This document shows positions 27,474 through 37,016 of a stretch of 64,000 bases of DNA, piece after piece. The translations under genes were made by a program, and so were the position numbers. Below the pieces are notes generated by a model that saw only the letters and a list, made by a program, of their open reading frames with translations, was not told the DNA's origin and did not search any database. Source of the DNA: Rosenbergiella gaditana (GTDB lineage: Bacteria; Pseudomonadota; Gammaproteobacteria; Enterobacterales; Enterobacteriaceae); NCBI RefSeq assembly GCF_018494065.1, contig NZ_JABBFR010000005.1, positions 62,001 through 126,000 on the forward strand, read 5' to 3'. Numbering within the stretch: the first letter of the stretch is position 1; each line of letters begins with the position of its first letter.

Positions 27474-28904
27474 TCAGTGCAGTAAAAATAGCGTGGCTAG
27501 CCCTAAGAAAATAAAGAAGCCGCCAGTATCGGTGGTCGCGGTAATTAAAACGCTTGAACCGATCGCCGGGTCACGTTTAAGTTTGGTCATAATCAGCGGG
27601 ATCATTACCCCCATAAAGGCGGCGAGCAGTAGGTTGAGAACCATTGCCAGCATCATCACGCCACTGAGCGCGAGATTGTGATACATCAGGTAGGTGATAC
27701 CACCCATCACACCGCCCCACAGAATACCGTTAATCAGCGCAACCCCTATTTCCCGTAAAAAAAGAAAAGAGAAGTTGCTTGGCTCAATCTGGTGCAAGGC
27801 TAAGGCGCGTACAATCATGGTGATGGTCTGATTACCGGTGTTGCCACCAATTCCCGCGACAATCGGCATTAAGGTGGCTAAGGCAACTAAGTGAGCAATG
27901 GTATTTTCAAACAAGCCGATAACGCGCGACGCGACAAAGGCTGTACATAGGTTTAGGGCTAACCATGCCCAACGATTTCTTACCGATTTGGCGACTGGGG
28001 CGAAAACGTCTTCTTCTTCGCGGATCCCCCCCATTTTACGAATATTGCTTTCATTCTCTTGGTTAACCAAGTCGATAATGTCTTCAATCGCAATCCGTCC
28101 AATCAGCTTGCCTTCACCGTCAGTCACTGCCGCTGAGATGAGGTTATACCGTTCAAATGCACTGGCTGCATTTTCAGCCTGTTCGTCAAGTTGGAAAGTG
28201 ACAGGATGCGGATTCATGATATCCAGTACCTGCGCATGGGGGGGATGCAGGAGAATATCGGTGAGTAGGAGTTCGCCCAGTAACTGATTTTGGTTATCGA
28301 TAATAAAAATTTTATCCGTACCACTCTGGATCTTTTTCAGATGGCGTAAATAGCGCTGTACGACTCCTAAGGTCACATTTGGCCGAACAGTGATAATGTT
28401 AAAGTCCATCACCTGCGCTACGCCGCCGCGATCTTTACCAATTAACTGTAAGACACGCGCGCGCTGCTTAGGCTCTAGGCCCGTCAATAATTTACCGGTC
28501 AGGTCGCGGGATAAAAAACGCGATAACCAGGCCTGATCATCAAGGTCGAGGGGAGCGATAGCTTGCAGAGTTTGCTTATCACTCATGCACTCAATCAGGC
28601 TTTCCCAGACCGTTTCAGAGGCTTCAACTAAGATTCGCCCACGACTCTCTACAGGAATGATTTGCCACACGGCTTGCCGCGCTTCTTCAGGCAGTGATTC
28701 CAAAATATCCGCGATATCCGCAGCATGAAGGATCAGTATTGTGTCAACCAGTAACTGCTTTTGCTGTGCGACCTGTTCAACTTGTGAGTCGTTAAGATTT
28801 TTTTCAGGTTCTAGCAGGCTATCAACCAATAACGGGTTATTAAGGACTAGCTCTAAAATATTCTGGCGGCGTTGGGCCAGTAACTGACTATAAACTTCTG
28901 ACAT
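27474..28904 (-). CDS. mgtE: Magnesium transporter MgtE
   Basis: Inner-membrane Mg2+ channel with a cytosolic sensor. 476 residues, normal length. Residues 35-140 are the superhelical MgtE N domain (ADIADILESLPEEARQAVWQ), 145-270 two CBS domains (IIDNQNQLLGELLLTDIL, AVTDGEGKLIGRIAIEDII), and the C-terminal 180 residues five membrane helices with the pore motif PIVAGIGGNTGNQT. AAAGGTGT stands before the ATG. It is transcribed alone; a 300-bp leader with long complementary stretches precedes it. Confidence 0.92.
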   Translation of the reverse strand: MSEVYSQLLAQRRQNILELVLNNPLLVDSLLEPEKNLNDSQVEQVAQQKQLLVDTILILHAADIADILESLPEEARQAVWQIIPVESRGRILVEASETVWESLIECMSDKQTLQAIAPLDLDDQAWLSRFLSRDLTGKLLTGLEPKQRARVLQLIGKDRGGVAQVMDFNIITVRPNVTLGVVQRYLRHLKKIQSGTDKIFIIDNQNQLLGELLLTDILLHPPHAQVLDIMNPHPVTFQLDEQAENAASAFERYNLISAAVTDGEGKLIGRIAIEDIIDLVNQENESNIRKMGGIREEEDVFAPVAKSVRNRWAWLALNLCTAFVASRVIGLFENTIAHLVALATLMPIVAGIGGNTGNQTITMIVRALALHQIEPSNFSFLFLREIGVALINGILWGGVMGGITYLMYHNLALSGVMMLAMVLNLLLAAFMGVMIPLIMTKLKRDPAIGSSVLITATTDTGGFFIFLGLATLFLLH

Positions 28905-28920
28905 ATTACACCTTTGTGAT

Positions 28921-29072
28921 TCTCAGCAGGGCCAAGGTGTCCTTACTGGCTTAAATTAGGGGCTAGGCTTAGCCGGGGGGTTGCTGAGACTTTGGGGTCC
29001 GCTCCCGTTCCAGATTGAGTTCCATCGTGTTTTGCCCAGCGATGATCGAGCGCAGCAGGCAGGACCCAAAGC
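28921..29072 (-). promoter_or_regulatory. Candidate structured 5' leader of mgtE
   Basis: Two long-range stems lie end to end on the minus-strand transcript. GCTTTGGGTCC (from 29072) pairs with GGACCCCAAAG (29000-28990), 10 bp with one bulge, enclosing 61 nt that hold smaller stems (CATCG/CGATG, GCTC/GAGC). Directly after, TCTCAGCA-type bases (28989-28982) pair with TGCTGAGA (28928-28921), 8 bp, enclosing a small GGCTAAGCCTAGCC hairpin; its last arm lies 16 nt before the mgtE start. It does not show the conserved M-box core. Function is inferred from location only. Confidence 0.5.
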
Positions 29073-29224
29073 AGTCATGCTATCAGTAATACTAGACTTA
29101 ACTCGACGACAATTCGAATCAAGGATCCGGTTTTCTTTTTCTAACAACCTAAGGGAGCGCTATTCATCAAATAGGTTCCATGATTAGGTAATAGGGGGAA
29201 CTCATCAGCGTTCCCCCCGAGATA

Positions 29225-29833
29225 TCACAGTTCTTTAATAGAGATTTTTTGCGCCAACAAAGTTGCAAAGCGTAGGGTGACGGGTTCAGCCTGTGAAGAG
29301 GGCGGCAACCATGTCTCGATCTGTTCGTGATAGTGAACAATATGCCAACGTCGATAGTAATGGCTTAATTCGCCGGAACTCAAGGCAAAGGGGAACTCGA
29401 CGGCGCTTAGTTGATGCTCGTCGTGCATCGCGCAGACGATAAGATTGTACCCACCTTTACAGGTTGCTGCTTGCATATCAGCAATTAGCTGACTAATTGT
29501 GGCCGGATCCAAGTACATCAAAGTATCCACCGCAATAATAGCGTGGTACTGACCATTAAAACGATGATGATTAAGGTCATGCGATGCGACGGTAATGCCG
29601 GGGAGCGAGGCTTGAGCGTTTATCTGCTTGAGTCTTTGCACTGCCTCAAGGTCATTATCCCATGCGGTAACGGGAAAACCGTGCTGCTGAAGGTAGAGGG
29701 CATGCCGGCCCGTGCCACAGCCAATATCTAAAATCTCTCCCTCGACCAGACGGGGCAATAGTGAGACGACTTCGGGGTGGGGAGAAGCCACCCCGTAATG
29801 GTGTTGATGATCTGCTTTAGGAAGTGTTGTCAT
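29225..29833 (-). CDS. TehB-like SAM-dependent methyltransferase
   Basis: 202 residues from the ATG at 29833, chosen for the GGTGAGGT ribosome site 4 bp upstream; the frame opens 17 codons earlier inside ppx. The SAM-binding motif GEILDIGCGTGRHALYL, the acidic AWDNDLEAV and the later IIAVDTLMYLDP place it in the TehB/tellurite-resistance methyltransferase group. It follows ppx by 20 bp on the same strand, so it is the third gene of the ppk-ppx unit. The true substrate is unknown; tellurite methylation is an activity of relatives. Confidence 0.78.
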   Translation of the reverse strand: MTTLPKADHQHHYGVASPHPEVVSLLPRLVEGEILDIGCGTGRHALYLQQHGFPVTAWDNDLEAVQRLKQINAQASLPGITVASHDLNHHRFNGQYHAIIAVDTLMYLDPATISQLIADMQAATCKGGYNLIVCAMHDEHQLSAVEFPFALSSGELSHYYRRWHIVHYHEQIETWLPPSSQAEPVTLRFATLLAQKISIKEL

Positions 29834-29853
29834 GCTTACCTCACCGCAAGGCG

Positions 29854-31380
29854 CTATTTTTCTTCGCTTAAGTTCAACTGCCAACCCGTGACTTCAGACC
29901 AATAGACCTGTTCGCGTTCCAAATCCAGTTGAACGAGGGCATTTTGATTGAAATACTCTTTTGGGAAGATCAACGTCCAGTGACCCTCGTCGGTATGCAA
30001 TAGCAGTTTATCGGGGCGAGTCGTGGCCTGGCGCTGATTATTTAATAAGATGGCTAAACGTAATAGAAAAATTAACGGTAAAAATTGTTTACGTTTGAAC
30101 GCTGTGAAACGCGGCACATCATCGGTTTTGATCCCTTTACGATGAAAACGTACCAACGTTGCGAGTAACAGTTGTTGCTGTTGGCTAAAGCCCGGCATAT
30201 TCGAATGTTGTAAAATATAAGCAGAATGGCGCTGCATGGCACTGTGATTGATGGTTAATCCCACTTCGTGCAACATGGCTCCCCATTCCAGCAGAGCGGT
30301 AAGGGCCTTGTTGGCCAGCTTCGGATTCTGTTTTTCCCACTGACGGTGGAGCAAACGGGTGGTTTCTAATACTTGTTTAGCTTGATCCCGGTCAACGACA
30401 TAATGTTCAGCCAGACTCAAAGCAGTGCGTTTACGGATATCTTGATGACGAAAGCGACCTTCCATCTCATAGAGAACGCCTTCACGTAGGGCACCATCTG
30501 AATAGAGTAGCTCTTTAATTTGTAGCGCATCAAAAATACCGCTGAGGATTGCCAGCCCTGGTACAAATACCGATTTTCGATCATCCGATAAACCGGGTAA
30601 GTCCAGCTCATCCATTGAGTCGAAATGGCTAATTTTCTCCCAGAGTAGCACGAGGCTATCACGGGTAATGATTTTCTCTTTTTCACCGAGCGCAGCCAGT
30701 ACTTCGCAGGCCGCTTTAATGCTGCCGGAAGCGCCCATTGCGACTTGCCACCCCGCTTGACGGTATTGGCAGGCTAGGGTCTCTAATTTATGGACTGCGG
30801 CTAAGCGAGCACGACGGAAATTATCATGACTAATTTTGCCACCGGGGAAGTAAAGTTTACTGAAACTCACGCATCCCATGCGACGACTTTCGATCAGATG
30901 CGGCTCGAAATCTTCACCAATCACGAGTTCGGTCGATCCACCGCCAATATCAATGACTAATTTCCGGCCTTTCTCCGGCTGGGTATGTTCTACCCCCATA
31001 AAAATAAGACGCGCTTCTTCGTTACCGGAAATCACATCGATCGGGTAAGGGATCACGTCGGCAGCGCGCTTGAGGAACTCTTCTGCATTATCGACGACCC
31101 GCAAAGTATGTGTGCCGACAATCGATACATTGGCGGGATCAAAGCCCTGTAGTCGTTCCGCAAAGAGAGTAAGTACGCTTAATCCACGCTCAATACCTTC
31201 TTCGGTGAGTTGATTATCAAGGGTAATCTCATCAGCGAGATGGACGCGTTGTTTTAAACGGCCTAGAACTTGAATTGCACCATCAACAACGCGTGCGATG
31301 ACCATGTGGAAGCTATTCGATCCCAAATCAATGGCTGCAAATTCTTGAGGTTTTTCAGGGCTATTTTGGCTTATAGGCAT
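29854..31380 (-). CDS. ppx: Exopolyphosphatase
   Basis: Removes terminal phosphates from polyphosphate; relatives also act on pppGpp. 508 residues, E. coli Ppx has 513. [18 protein letters not shown] is the first ASKHA phosphate loop, [14 protein letters not shown] the second; the catalytic Glu is expected in SGNEEARLI. The C-terminal half is the HD-like helical part ([21 protein letters not shown]). It lies 3 bp after ppk, so polyphosphate maker and breaker are co-transcribed, as in E. coli. Confidence 0.93.
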   Translation of the reverse strand: MPISQNSPEKPQEFAAIDLGSNSFHMVIARVVDGAIQVLGRLKQRVHLADEITLDNQLTEEGIERGLSVLTLFAERLQGFDPANVSIVGTHTLRVVDNAEEFLKRAADVIPYPIDVISGNEEARLIFMGVEHTQPEKGRKLVIDIGGGSTELVIGEDFEPHLIESRRMGCVSFSKLYFPGGKISHDNFRRARLAAVHKLETLACQYRQAGWQVAMGASGSIKAACEVLAALGEKEKIITRDSLVLLWEKISHFDSMDELDLPGLSDDRKSVFVPGLAILSGIFDALQIKELLYSDGALREGVLYEMEGRFRHQDIRKRTALSLAEHYVVDRDQAKQVLETTRLLHRQWEKQNPKLANKALTALLEWGAMLHEVGLTINHSAMQRHSAYILQHSNMPGFSQQQQLLLATLVRFHRKGIKTDDVPRFTAFKRKQFLPLIFLLRLAILLNNQRQATTRPDKLLLHTDEGHWTLIFPKEYFNQNALVQLDLEREQVYWSEVTGWQLNLSEEK

Positions 31381-31383
31381 AAG

Positions 31384-33444
31384 TTAGTCGGTGTTTTCAA
31401 TGGTATTAATGTAATTATAAATGGCAATTTGTGCCCGAACCTTACGGCGGTTACCGCGCGGACGATAACGGTTTGTTAACTCTTTATCAATAATTCTTGC
31501 TTTAACCGTGTCACTAAATAGGATCGCCATGATCTCTAAAATTTGCTGTTTGACCTTAGGATCGAGAATTGTGACCGCCACTTCGATACGGTTATCAATG
31601 TTTCGCGTCATCCAATCTGCAGACGAGAGGAAGACTTTCGGGTCACCATTATTTTCGAACACATATACGCGGTCATGCTCAAGATAGCGGTCAATAATAC
31701 TGTAGATATGAATATTCTCGCTAATCCCTTCAATATTAGGGATCAATGCGCACATGCCGCGTATCAACAGATTGATTTTTACGCCAGCCCCTGAGGCGGC
31801 ATAGAGACGGTCAATTAATCCGTTATCGACTAAATTATTAATTTTGAGGGTAATTGCCGCCGGTAGCCCTTGTTGTGCATGGGCAATTTCGGTATCGATC
31901 AGTCGATAAAGTGTCTGTCGCGTGTTCTGCGGCGAAACCATTAAATACTCAAAATTGACCGGCCGATAAGGGTTTTCGATAAAGTTGAAGACGCGGCGGA
32001 CTTCATTGGTGATCCGTGCATCACTAGAGAGTAAGGAGTAATCGGTATAGGCTCTTGCCGTTCGCTCATTAAAGTTACCAGTGCCTATGTGCGCATAACG
32101 GATCACTTTGTCACCTTCTCGACGAGTGATTAAGAAGAGTTTGGCATGAATTTTCAAACCGGGAGCGGAGAAAATAACGTGCACACCTGCTTCGGTAAGA
32201 CGTTTGGCCCAATAGATGTTGGCTTCTTCATCGAAGCGCGCTTGTAACTCGACCACGACCGTTACTTTTTTGCCGTTGTGTGCAGCATGAATCATCGCGT
32301 CCATAATGCGGGAGTCTTTCGCAACGCGGTAAATATTAATTTTTATGGCTAATACGCTGGGATCGAACGAGGCTTGGCGTAGGAACTCCAACACATGTTC
32401 AAAGGTGTGATAGGGGTAGTAGAGTAAAATATCGCGGTCACGTATCGCATCAAAACCATTACGAAACGGGTTAAACCCTTTATGGCGAATAGGAGGGAGC
32501 GCTTTATTTTCGAGATTCGATTTTCCGACATTAGGAAATTTAATAAAATCTTTAAAATTATGATAGCGCCCGCCGGGTAAGATCGAGTCGAAGTTAGTGA
32601 TCGAGAGCTTTTCACACAGTAGTGAGACCATTTCCGATGGCATATCACGTTGATAAACAAAACGTACTGGCTCAGCAGTAAGACGTTGTTTAAGGCTGGA
32701 CGACATTACTTCCAGCAAACTCGATTCCATCTCAGTCACCAGATCATATTCCGCATCACGCGTCATTTTCATTGAGTACGCATTAAGCTGGTCATAATCA
32801 AAAAAGCCTTTAAAAATATCGTCCAGGCAGTAGCGCATGATGTTATCAAGCAGGATCATCGGCTTGCGGCGTCTTGGCGGCTCAGCAGGGAGATCGATAA
32901 AACGCGGGACTTTATCTGACGGGATTTCCAATAAGGCATATTGACGTGCTTGCTGATGAATGATTTCAACCGCGAGATAGGTGTAGTCATCCTTCAAAAA
33001 TTGGGTTAAATCGGTTTCGGCATTGAGGACGATTGGGGTGACATGTTGACGCAATTCTTGATTGAAGTAGATCTTCAACCAATGTTGTTGGTTGGCAGAG
33101 AGTTGGCGTTCATTAATAAGGAATATTTGGTTTCTTGCCATCTCCAACAGTAAATCGTTATAGAGAATGTCGAATTCCTGGTCGGCCACCACTACACGTT
33201 GTTGGATTTTTTTTAACAGATGGCGGGGAACGTTATGGCTTCCTTGCTCTTCACCAATCAAAATTCTCCGTTTCAGATCAGCGAAACGGACTTTATAGAA
33301 TTCTTCTAAATTACTGGAGTAGATCCCTAAAAAGCGCATACGTTCAATAAGCGGATTGCGTTTATCAGCGGCTTCCTGTAACACGCGCTCATTAAAGGCT
33401 AACCAACTGATTTCTTTATCTCGATACAGCTTTTCTTGACCCAT
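31384..33444 (-). CDS. ppk: Polyphosphate kinase
   Basis: Makes long-chain polyphosphate from ATP. 686 residues from the ATG at 33444, which has GGAG 5 bp ahead and matches the 688 residues of E. coli PPK1; a 21-codon longer frame lacks support. The two histidines 19 residues apart in [10 protein letters not shown] and YAHIGTGNF are the phosphohistidine sites of the two PLD-like halves. The N-terminal [15 protein letters not shown] block is also conserved. First gene of the ppk-ppx unit, divergent from an exported lactonase gene. Confidence 0.93.
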   Translation of the reverse strand: MGQEKLYRDKEISWLAFNERVLQEAADKRNPLIERMRFLGIYSSNLEEFYKVRFADLKRRILIGEEQGSHNVPRHLLKKIQQRVVVADQEFDILYNDLLLEMARNQIFLINERQLSANQQHWLKIYFNQELRQHVTPIVLNAETDLTQFLKDDYTYLAVEIIHQQARQYALLEIPSDKVPRFIDLPAEPPRRRKPMILLDNIMRYCLDDIFKGFFDYDQLNAYSMKMTRDAEYDLVTEMESSLLEVMSSSLKQRLTAEPVRFVYQRDMPSEMVSLLCEKLSITNFDSILPGGRYHNFKDFIKFPNVGKSNLENKALPPIRHKGFNPFRNGFDAIRDRDILLYYPYHTFEHVLEFLRQASFDPSVLAIKINIYRVAKDSRIMDAMIHAAHNGKKVTVVVELQARFDEEANIYWAKRLTEAGVHVIFSAPGLKIHAKLFLITRREGDKVIRYAHIGTGNFNERTARAYTDYSLLSSDARITNEVRRVFNFIENPYRPVNFEYLMVSPQNTRQTLYRLIDTEIAHAQQGLPAAITLKINNLVDNGLIDRLYAASGAGVKINLLIRGMCALIPNIEGISENIHIYSIIDRYLEHDRVYVFENNGDPKVFLSSADWMTRNIDNRIEVAVTILDPKVKQQILEIMAILFSDTVKARIIDKELTNRYRPRGNRRKVRAQIAIYNYINTIENTD

Positions 33445-33607
33445 CCTGACTCCGTTGGTGATAACAGAACGCAGACTGCAGTTTCTCGTCTCCATTATGG
33501 CGATCAATCACCGCATTTGTCTATGGATGATTAATAAGTGGTTTTTATTTGCCAATTGCCATGAGTTACGCCACTCTTAAGTCTTGTTTAATTGTTAGGA
33601 AATATTA

Positions 33608-34801
33608 ATGAAAAAATACCTAGGGATTACCGCAGCACTGATTTTCAACCACGCGGCCAGCGCCGACGAAGCGCGATTATTAAACCAACAACCTGCTGTG
33701 GCTGAACAAACGTTTTTAGTTGGCTCTTGGACGGGCGAAGCGCAGGGCGCTCGCGTACAAAAGGCTTTTTATCCTAGTCAAGGTATTTATACCGTGCGTC
33801 TATCGGCTAATGGCAGCATGATGCCGATTGCGTTAACGCCAGCCCAAAGTCCTTCTTGGCTAACGATTGATGCGCCGCACCAACGTGTTTATGTGGTCAA
33901 TGAAGTCGATGACGGTAAAGTGAGTGCTTATCATTTAGAAAAAAATGGTGAGTTAACCTTATTAAATACTGTCGACAGTAGCGGAATGCACCCTACGCAT
34001 TCTGCATTAAGCCGCGATGGGCGTTATTTGTTAGTGGCTAACTACTCGGCGAAAGATGGACAAGCCGGCGTGAGTGCTATTCCCGTACAGCACGATGGCC
34101 GTTTAGGAAAGACGCAACAATTCTTCCCTTATAATCAAGGCAGTAATAAAGTGGCTGAGCGTCAATCCTCAGGGCATGCACACTCCGTCACCTTTAGTAT
34201 CGATGGGCAGTATGTGCTGGCTGCCGACCTAGGCGCAGATAAGATTCATGTCTATCACTATGATGCGAAGGCTAAAGAGCCTTTCAGCTTGCTGGCTGAT
34301 AAGACTATTACCTTCCCAGAAGGCGACGGTCCGCGTCATAGCTTATTCTCTGCAGACGGTAAATACCTCTATATCACGACGGAAATGTCGGCACAGGTTA
34401 AGGTTTACTCTTTTAACCAAGGCAAAACGGCGCTATTACAGTCTGAGAAATTAACCGATTCGACTAAACCTGATGATATGAGTGGTGCAGGCCTTTCACT
34501 CTCTCCTGATGGGCGTTTCTTATATGTTGGAAACCGTGGTGAGAAGAATCAAATCGTTCGCTACGCAGTGGATAAGGCTTCAGGTAAACTCTCTGCGTCC
34601 AAAACCTATTCAGCGGGTGGTGTAGAACCGCGTGACTTCACCTTTGATGCCACAGGCCGCTACTTATTTGTGGCGAACGTCTATTCGAATAATGTGGTGG
34701 AGTTTGCACGTGATCTTGAGACCGGTGAGCTTTCTCCGACCGGAGCGACCTTGCAAATCGGCACGCCGACACATATTCGTTTTGTGAATCTTGCGAAGTA
34801 G
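33608..34801 (+). CDS. Exported beta-propeller lactonase (6-phosphogluconolactonase-like family)
   Basis: 397 residues of the seven-bladed lactonase family to which Pgl belongs. Unlike cytoplasmic Pgl, it has a signal peptide (residues 1-19, ending AASA), so it works in the periplasm. Repeated blade motifs are visible: FLVGSWTGEAQG, VYVVNEVDDGKVSAYHL, GRYLLVANYSA, DGPRHSLFSADGKYLYIT, LSPDGRFLYVGNRG and GRYLFVANVYSNNVVEF. Family members open sugar lactones; the real substrate here is not known. The gene stands alone, divergent from ppk, and is followed by a terminator-like hairpin. Confidence 0.8.
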   Translation: MKKYLGITAALIFNHAASADEARLLNQQPAVAEQTFLVGSWTGEAQGARVQKAFYPSQGIYTVRLSANGSMMPIALTPAQSPSWLTIDAPHQRVYVVNEVDDGKVSAYHLEKNGELTLLNTVDSSGMHPTHSALSRDGRYLLVANYSAKDGQAGVSAIPVQHDGRLGKTQQFFPYNQGSNKVAERQSSGHAHSVTFSIDGQYVLAADLGADKIHVYHYDAKAKEPFSLLADKTITFPEGDGPRHSLFSADGKYLYITTEMSAQVKVYSFNQGKTALLQSEKLTDSTKPDDMSGAGLSLSPDGRFLYVGNRGEKNQIVRYAVDKASGKLSASKTYSAGGVEPRDFTFDATGRYLFVANVYSNNVVEFARDLETGELSPTGATLQIGTPTHIRFVNLAK

Positions 34802-34861
34802 CCTTTAAAGGCCTGCACGAGTAAATTACCGGCGATAAGTGGGTGATTTTTGTAAGTAAGG

Positions 34862-34895
34862 ACTGAGTTCTGTTTGTAGGGCTCAGTTCTTTTTT
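34862..34895 (+). terminator. Terminator after the lactonase gene
   Basis: ACTGAG and CTCAGT pair around a 14-nt loop and are followed by TCTTTTTT, 60 bp past the lactonase stop. Confidence 0.65.
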
Positions 34896-35288
34896 CGCTA
34901 AGTGAGATTTTTCTTTCCTTCGAAGCTTAAGATTAATTTAGTTAGAAGGATAGTTATCCCTTACCTTCCTCTTGCATAGTTAAAAAAAACAATTAGATAA
35001 TCATCTCCCTGTGATTGGTCGTCATGCATAAGTAAACGCGTTCTCCGGTAAGGCCAGTGTTTTTGACAATTGGTTAATCGTGATGGATCTAAATATTGTC
35101 AATCCGCACGTCTACAGGTAGAGAAACCTGACGGAATGCAATGCTGATAGCGTTGCTGGTTATGGAGGTAATCGGATGACTGGCCGCTGATAAAGACAGC
35201 GCTAAAGTGTTTTTCGGTAGTTTTACTGTCATAAAAAGCCCGTCGCCATCATGTAAGATCAGATCCTTTCTACGCGAGGGACACGAAT
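34896..35288. other. Gene-free AT-rich region
   Basis: Nearly 400 bp without a gene I can name. On the minus strand short frames are open but match nothing I recognise. It borders the DUF943 gene and insertion-sequence debris, so it is likely part of a decayed accessory island. Confidence 0.35.
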
Positions 35289-35756
35289 TTATTCGTATTT
35301 TCTTTTTTCCATATTACCGCTTTCCTTTATATAATATTTTCCGCTATCCAGTCGAAAATATAAACCTGTGTTTTTACTGGATACCACGCTCATTAGCGAA
35401 TTTTTATCAATACAGTTCCTTGGTGGCTTCATATCTTCAAAACACAGTCTGTCGTAACCATCAGTTTCTTTATATCCATCACCAAAATCCCAAAAAATGA
35501 CAGTAAAAAAACCATCCTGTGTTGGCTTGGGGATGTTGTATGTAACGCTGAGCATTTTTTTATTTTTCAACCACCAATTAATTTTTCCTTGCTCTGTTAA
35601 TGGAAAGTTTTTCACTAAAATATAGCTATGATTATCATTTTCGTGTACGGCGACGATTTCTACTGTACGGAGTGACAGCCAGAGTACGCAGGATAAAAGC
35701 AGGCAAGCGAAGAATAACAGCGCGAATAGAGTCGTCTTATAGTTAACTTTCACCAC
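35289..35756 (-). CDS. DUF943 family putative membrane protein
   Basis: 155 residues, GTG start (a second GTG follows). One N-terminal membrane helix (residues 8-30) anchors a domain with the DUF943 blocks YILVKNFPLTEQGKINWWL, FFTVIFWDFGDGYKE and CFEDMKPPRNCIDKN. The family is confined to Enterobacterales and commonly lies next to DUF3289 genes; no function is known. Here its start overlaps the end of a truncated DUF3289 gene by 14 bp. Base composition is more AT-rich than the neighbouring core genes, which suits an acquired gene. Confidence 0.75.
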   Translation of the reverse strand: MVKVNYKTTLFALLFFACLLLSCVLWLSLRTVEIVAVHENDNHSYILVKNFPLTEQGKINWWLKNKKMLSVTYNIPKPTQDGFFTVIFWDFGDGYKETDGYDRLCFEDMKPPRNCIDKNSLMSVVSSKNTGLYFRLDSGKYYIKESGNMEKRKYE

Positions 35757-36000
35757 GGCCCCCGTTAATTTCTACAGTGGCTTCCATATGGGTCATAAAT
35801 GGCTTGAAGCCAAACTGATTGCACCGCTGGAGAATAAACCAGATGCGAAAGAAATAAAATTGGCTGAATTTTATTTTCAGTATATCGTCACTATCAAGGC
35901 CAAAATGATCCTGTACTTTGTAATGCACCATTGCCCGATACCGGTTATTTTCAATATGCAGTGATTTTAGGGTAATATGTGTTGCCCAGGTATCATGAAT
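35743..36000 (-). pseudogene. DUF3289 family protein, C-terminal fragment
   Basis: An in-frame stretch of about 85 codons reads IHDTWATHITLKSLHIENN, then NRYRAMVHYKVQDHFGLD and FYFFRIWFILQRCNQFGFKP, the C-terminal part of DUF3289 proteins. Upstream the frame meets a stop and an unrelated IS3-type sequence, so the N-terminal two thirds are gone. An internal ATG at 35931 could still give a 62-residue piece. Its loss probably leaves the following DUF943 gene without its normal partner and promoter. Confidence 0.65.
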
Positions 36001-36055
36001 CCGTAAGCTTCAGGATAGTAACGATCTGAGTTTCAGTAAAACGTGCTTTTTCCTT
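36001..36055 (-). mobile_element. IS3-family OrfA N-terminal stub
   Basis: Minus-strand translation gives KEKARFTETQIVTILKLTD, which is the usual beginning of OrfA helix-turn-helix proteins of IS3-family elements (IS407/IS2-like groups). Only about 18 codons remain before the sequence switches to DUF3289. It marks the breakpoint of a past insertion and deletion. Confidence 0.6.
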
Positions 36056-36286
36056 AATTGCGCTGGGATAAGCTTATCTTGCCTGGCTAAGTGCTCGACT
36101 TCCGTTTTAACCCTTAGGGAATTTATGTTCATCTAGCTTGGCCGGCGATTTAGGTGGACCTGTTGTAGCCATCAGTCTTTACCAGAAATCTCAATTTATT
36201 AAGCGTGACGTCGCTTGGCATCAAGGTAAACCTCAAGGACTGAAATTGACGAGTTCCAATATAAATTATGCGAAGTCCTTCGCCAT

Positions 36287-36323
36287 AAAAAACACCCCAA
36301 AGCGAGTCGTCAACTTTGAGGTG
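36287..36323 (-). terminator. Terminator of purMN
   Basis: On the minus strand CACCTCAAAG pairs with CTTTGGGGTG and is followed by TTTTTT (36292-36287). It lies 37 bp past the purN stop. Confidence 0.85.
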
Positions 36324-36359
36324 CAGTGTATCCTGTGCAGCCTTATTGATGAGATGGAA

Positions 36360-37016
36360 CTAAGTGTCGAGCTCATCAAGCGCAAAATCAGCTCCCGATG
36401 CCCCAAGCGGTTGTCCATCAAGCCAAGCCCGATCCTCTCTTAATTCTAAACGTCCCTCAACCCACCACTGAATAACCCGTGGATAGATCAGGTGTTCTTT
36501 GCTCAGCAGACGTTTAGCGAGATCCTGTTCAGTATCGTTAGGCAGAATAGGGATGGAGGCTTGCAGAATAACCGGCCCACCATCGAGTTGCTCGGTAACA
36601 AAATGGACGCTGGCACCGTGTTCGCTGTCCCCATTCTCCAACGCCCGACGATGAGTATGCAGGCCAGGGTATTTGGGTAATAAGGAGGGGTGGATATTGA
36701 TCAGCCTTCCTCGATAGTGCGTGACAAAGGGACCACTTAAGATACGCATATAGCCCGCCAATACCACTAAGTCTGGCTGATGACTATCGATCTTCTGTTG
36801 TAATGCGTGGTCGAAGGCCTCACGATCAGCATAGTCGCCAATGGCGAGGCTTTCCGCTGCAATACCCGCTTTTTGCGCACGCTGTAAACCGAAAGCATCC
36901 GCTTTATTACTCAAGACCGCGACAATCTCTGCCTTGAGCCTGCCGAGTTGGCAGGCATCAATGATGGCTTGCAAGTTGGAGCCTGACCCTGAGATCAGGA
37001 CAACAATTCGTTTCAT
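36360..37016 (-). CDS. purN: Phosphoribosylglycinamide formyltransferase
   Basis: Third step of purine synthesis: formylates GAR with 10-formyl-THF. 218 residues, a few more than in E. coli. Catalytic Asn107, His109 ([12 protein letters not shown]) and Asp145 (LDGGPVI) are present, and the phosphate loop [10 protein letters not shown] is at the start. Its ATG overlaps the end of purM by 4 bp, so the two are translationally coupled. Controlled through the PurR site ahead of purM. Confidence 0.95.
   Translation of the reverse strand: MKRIVVLISGSGSNLQAIIDACQLGRLKAEIVAVLSNKADAFGLQRAQKAGIAAESLAIGDYADREAFDHALQQKIDSHQPDLVVLAGYMRILSGPFVTHYRGRLINIHPSLLPKYPGLHTHRRALENGDSEHGASVHFVTEQLDGGPVILQASIPILPNDTEQDLAKRLLSKEHLIYPRVIQWWVEGRLELREDRAWLDGQPLGASGADFALDELDT

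Noticed and set aside
28905..29224. M-box (ykoK-type) magnesium riboswitch ahead of mgtE
   Set aside because: The conserved GCTGCTGCCC and GACGCCAATGGGTCA blocks of the M-box are missing; only unclassified stems are present, reported as a candidate leader.
35207..35500. 97-codon open frame opposite DUF943
   Set aside because: Mirror frame of the DUF943 gene, rich in Phe, Tyr and Arg, without a ribosome site.
36138..36443. 101-codon open frame on the plus strand at the end of purN
   Set aside because: It runs through the purN terminator and into the antisense strand of purN, with no family likeness.
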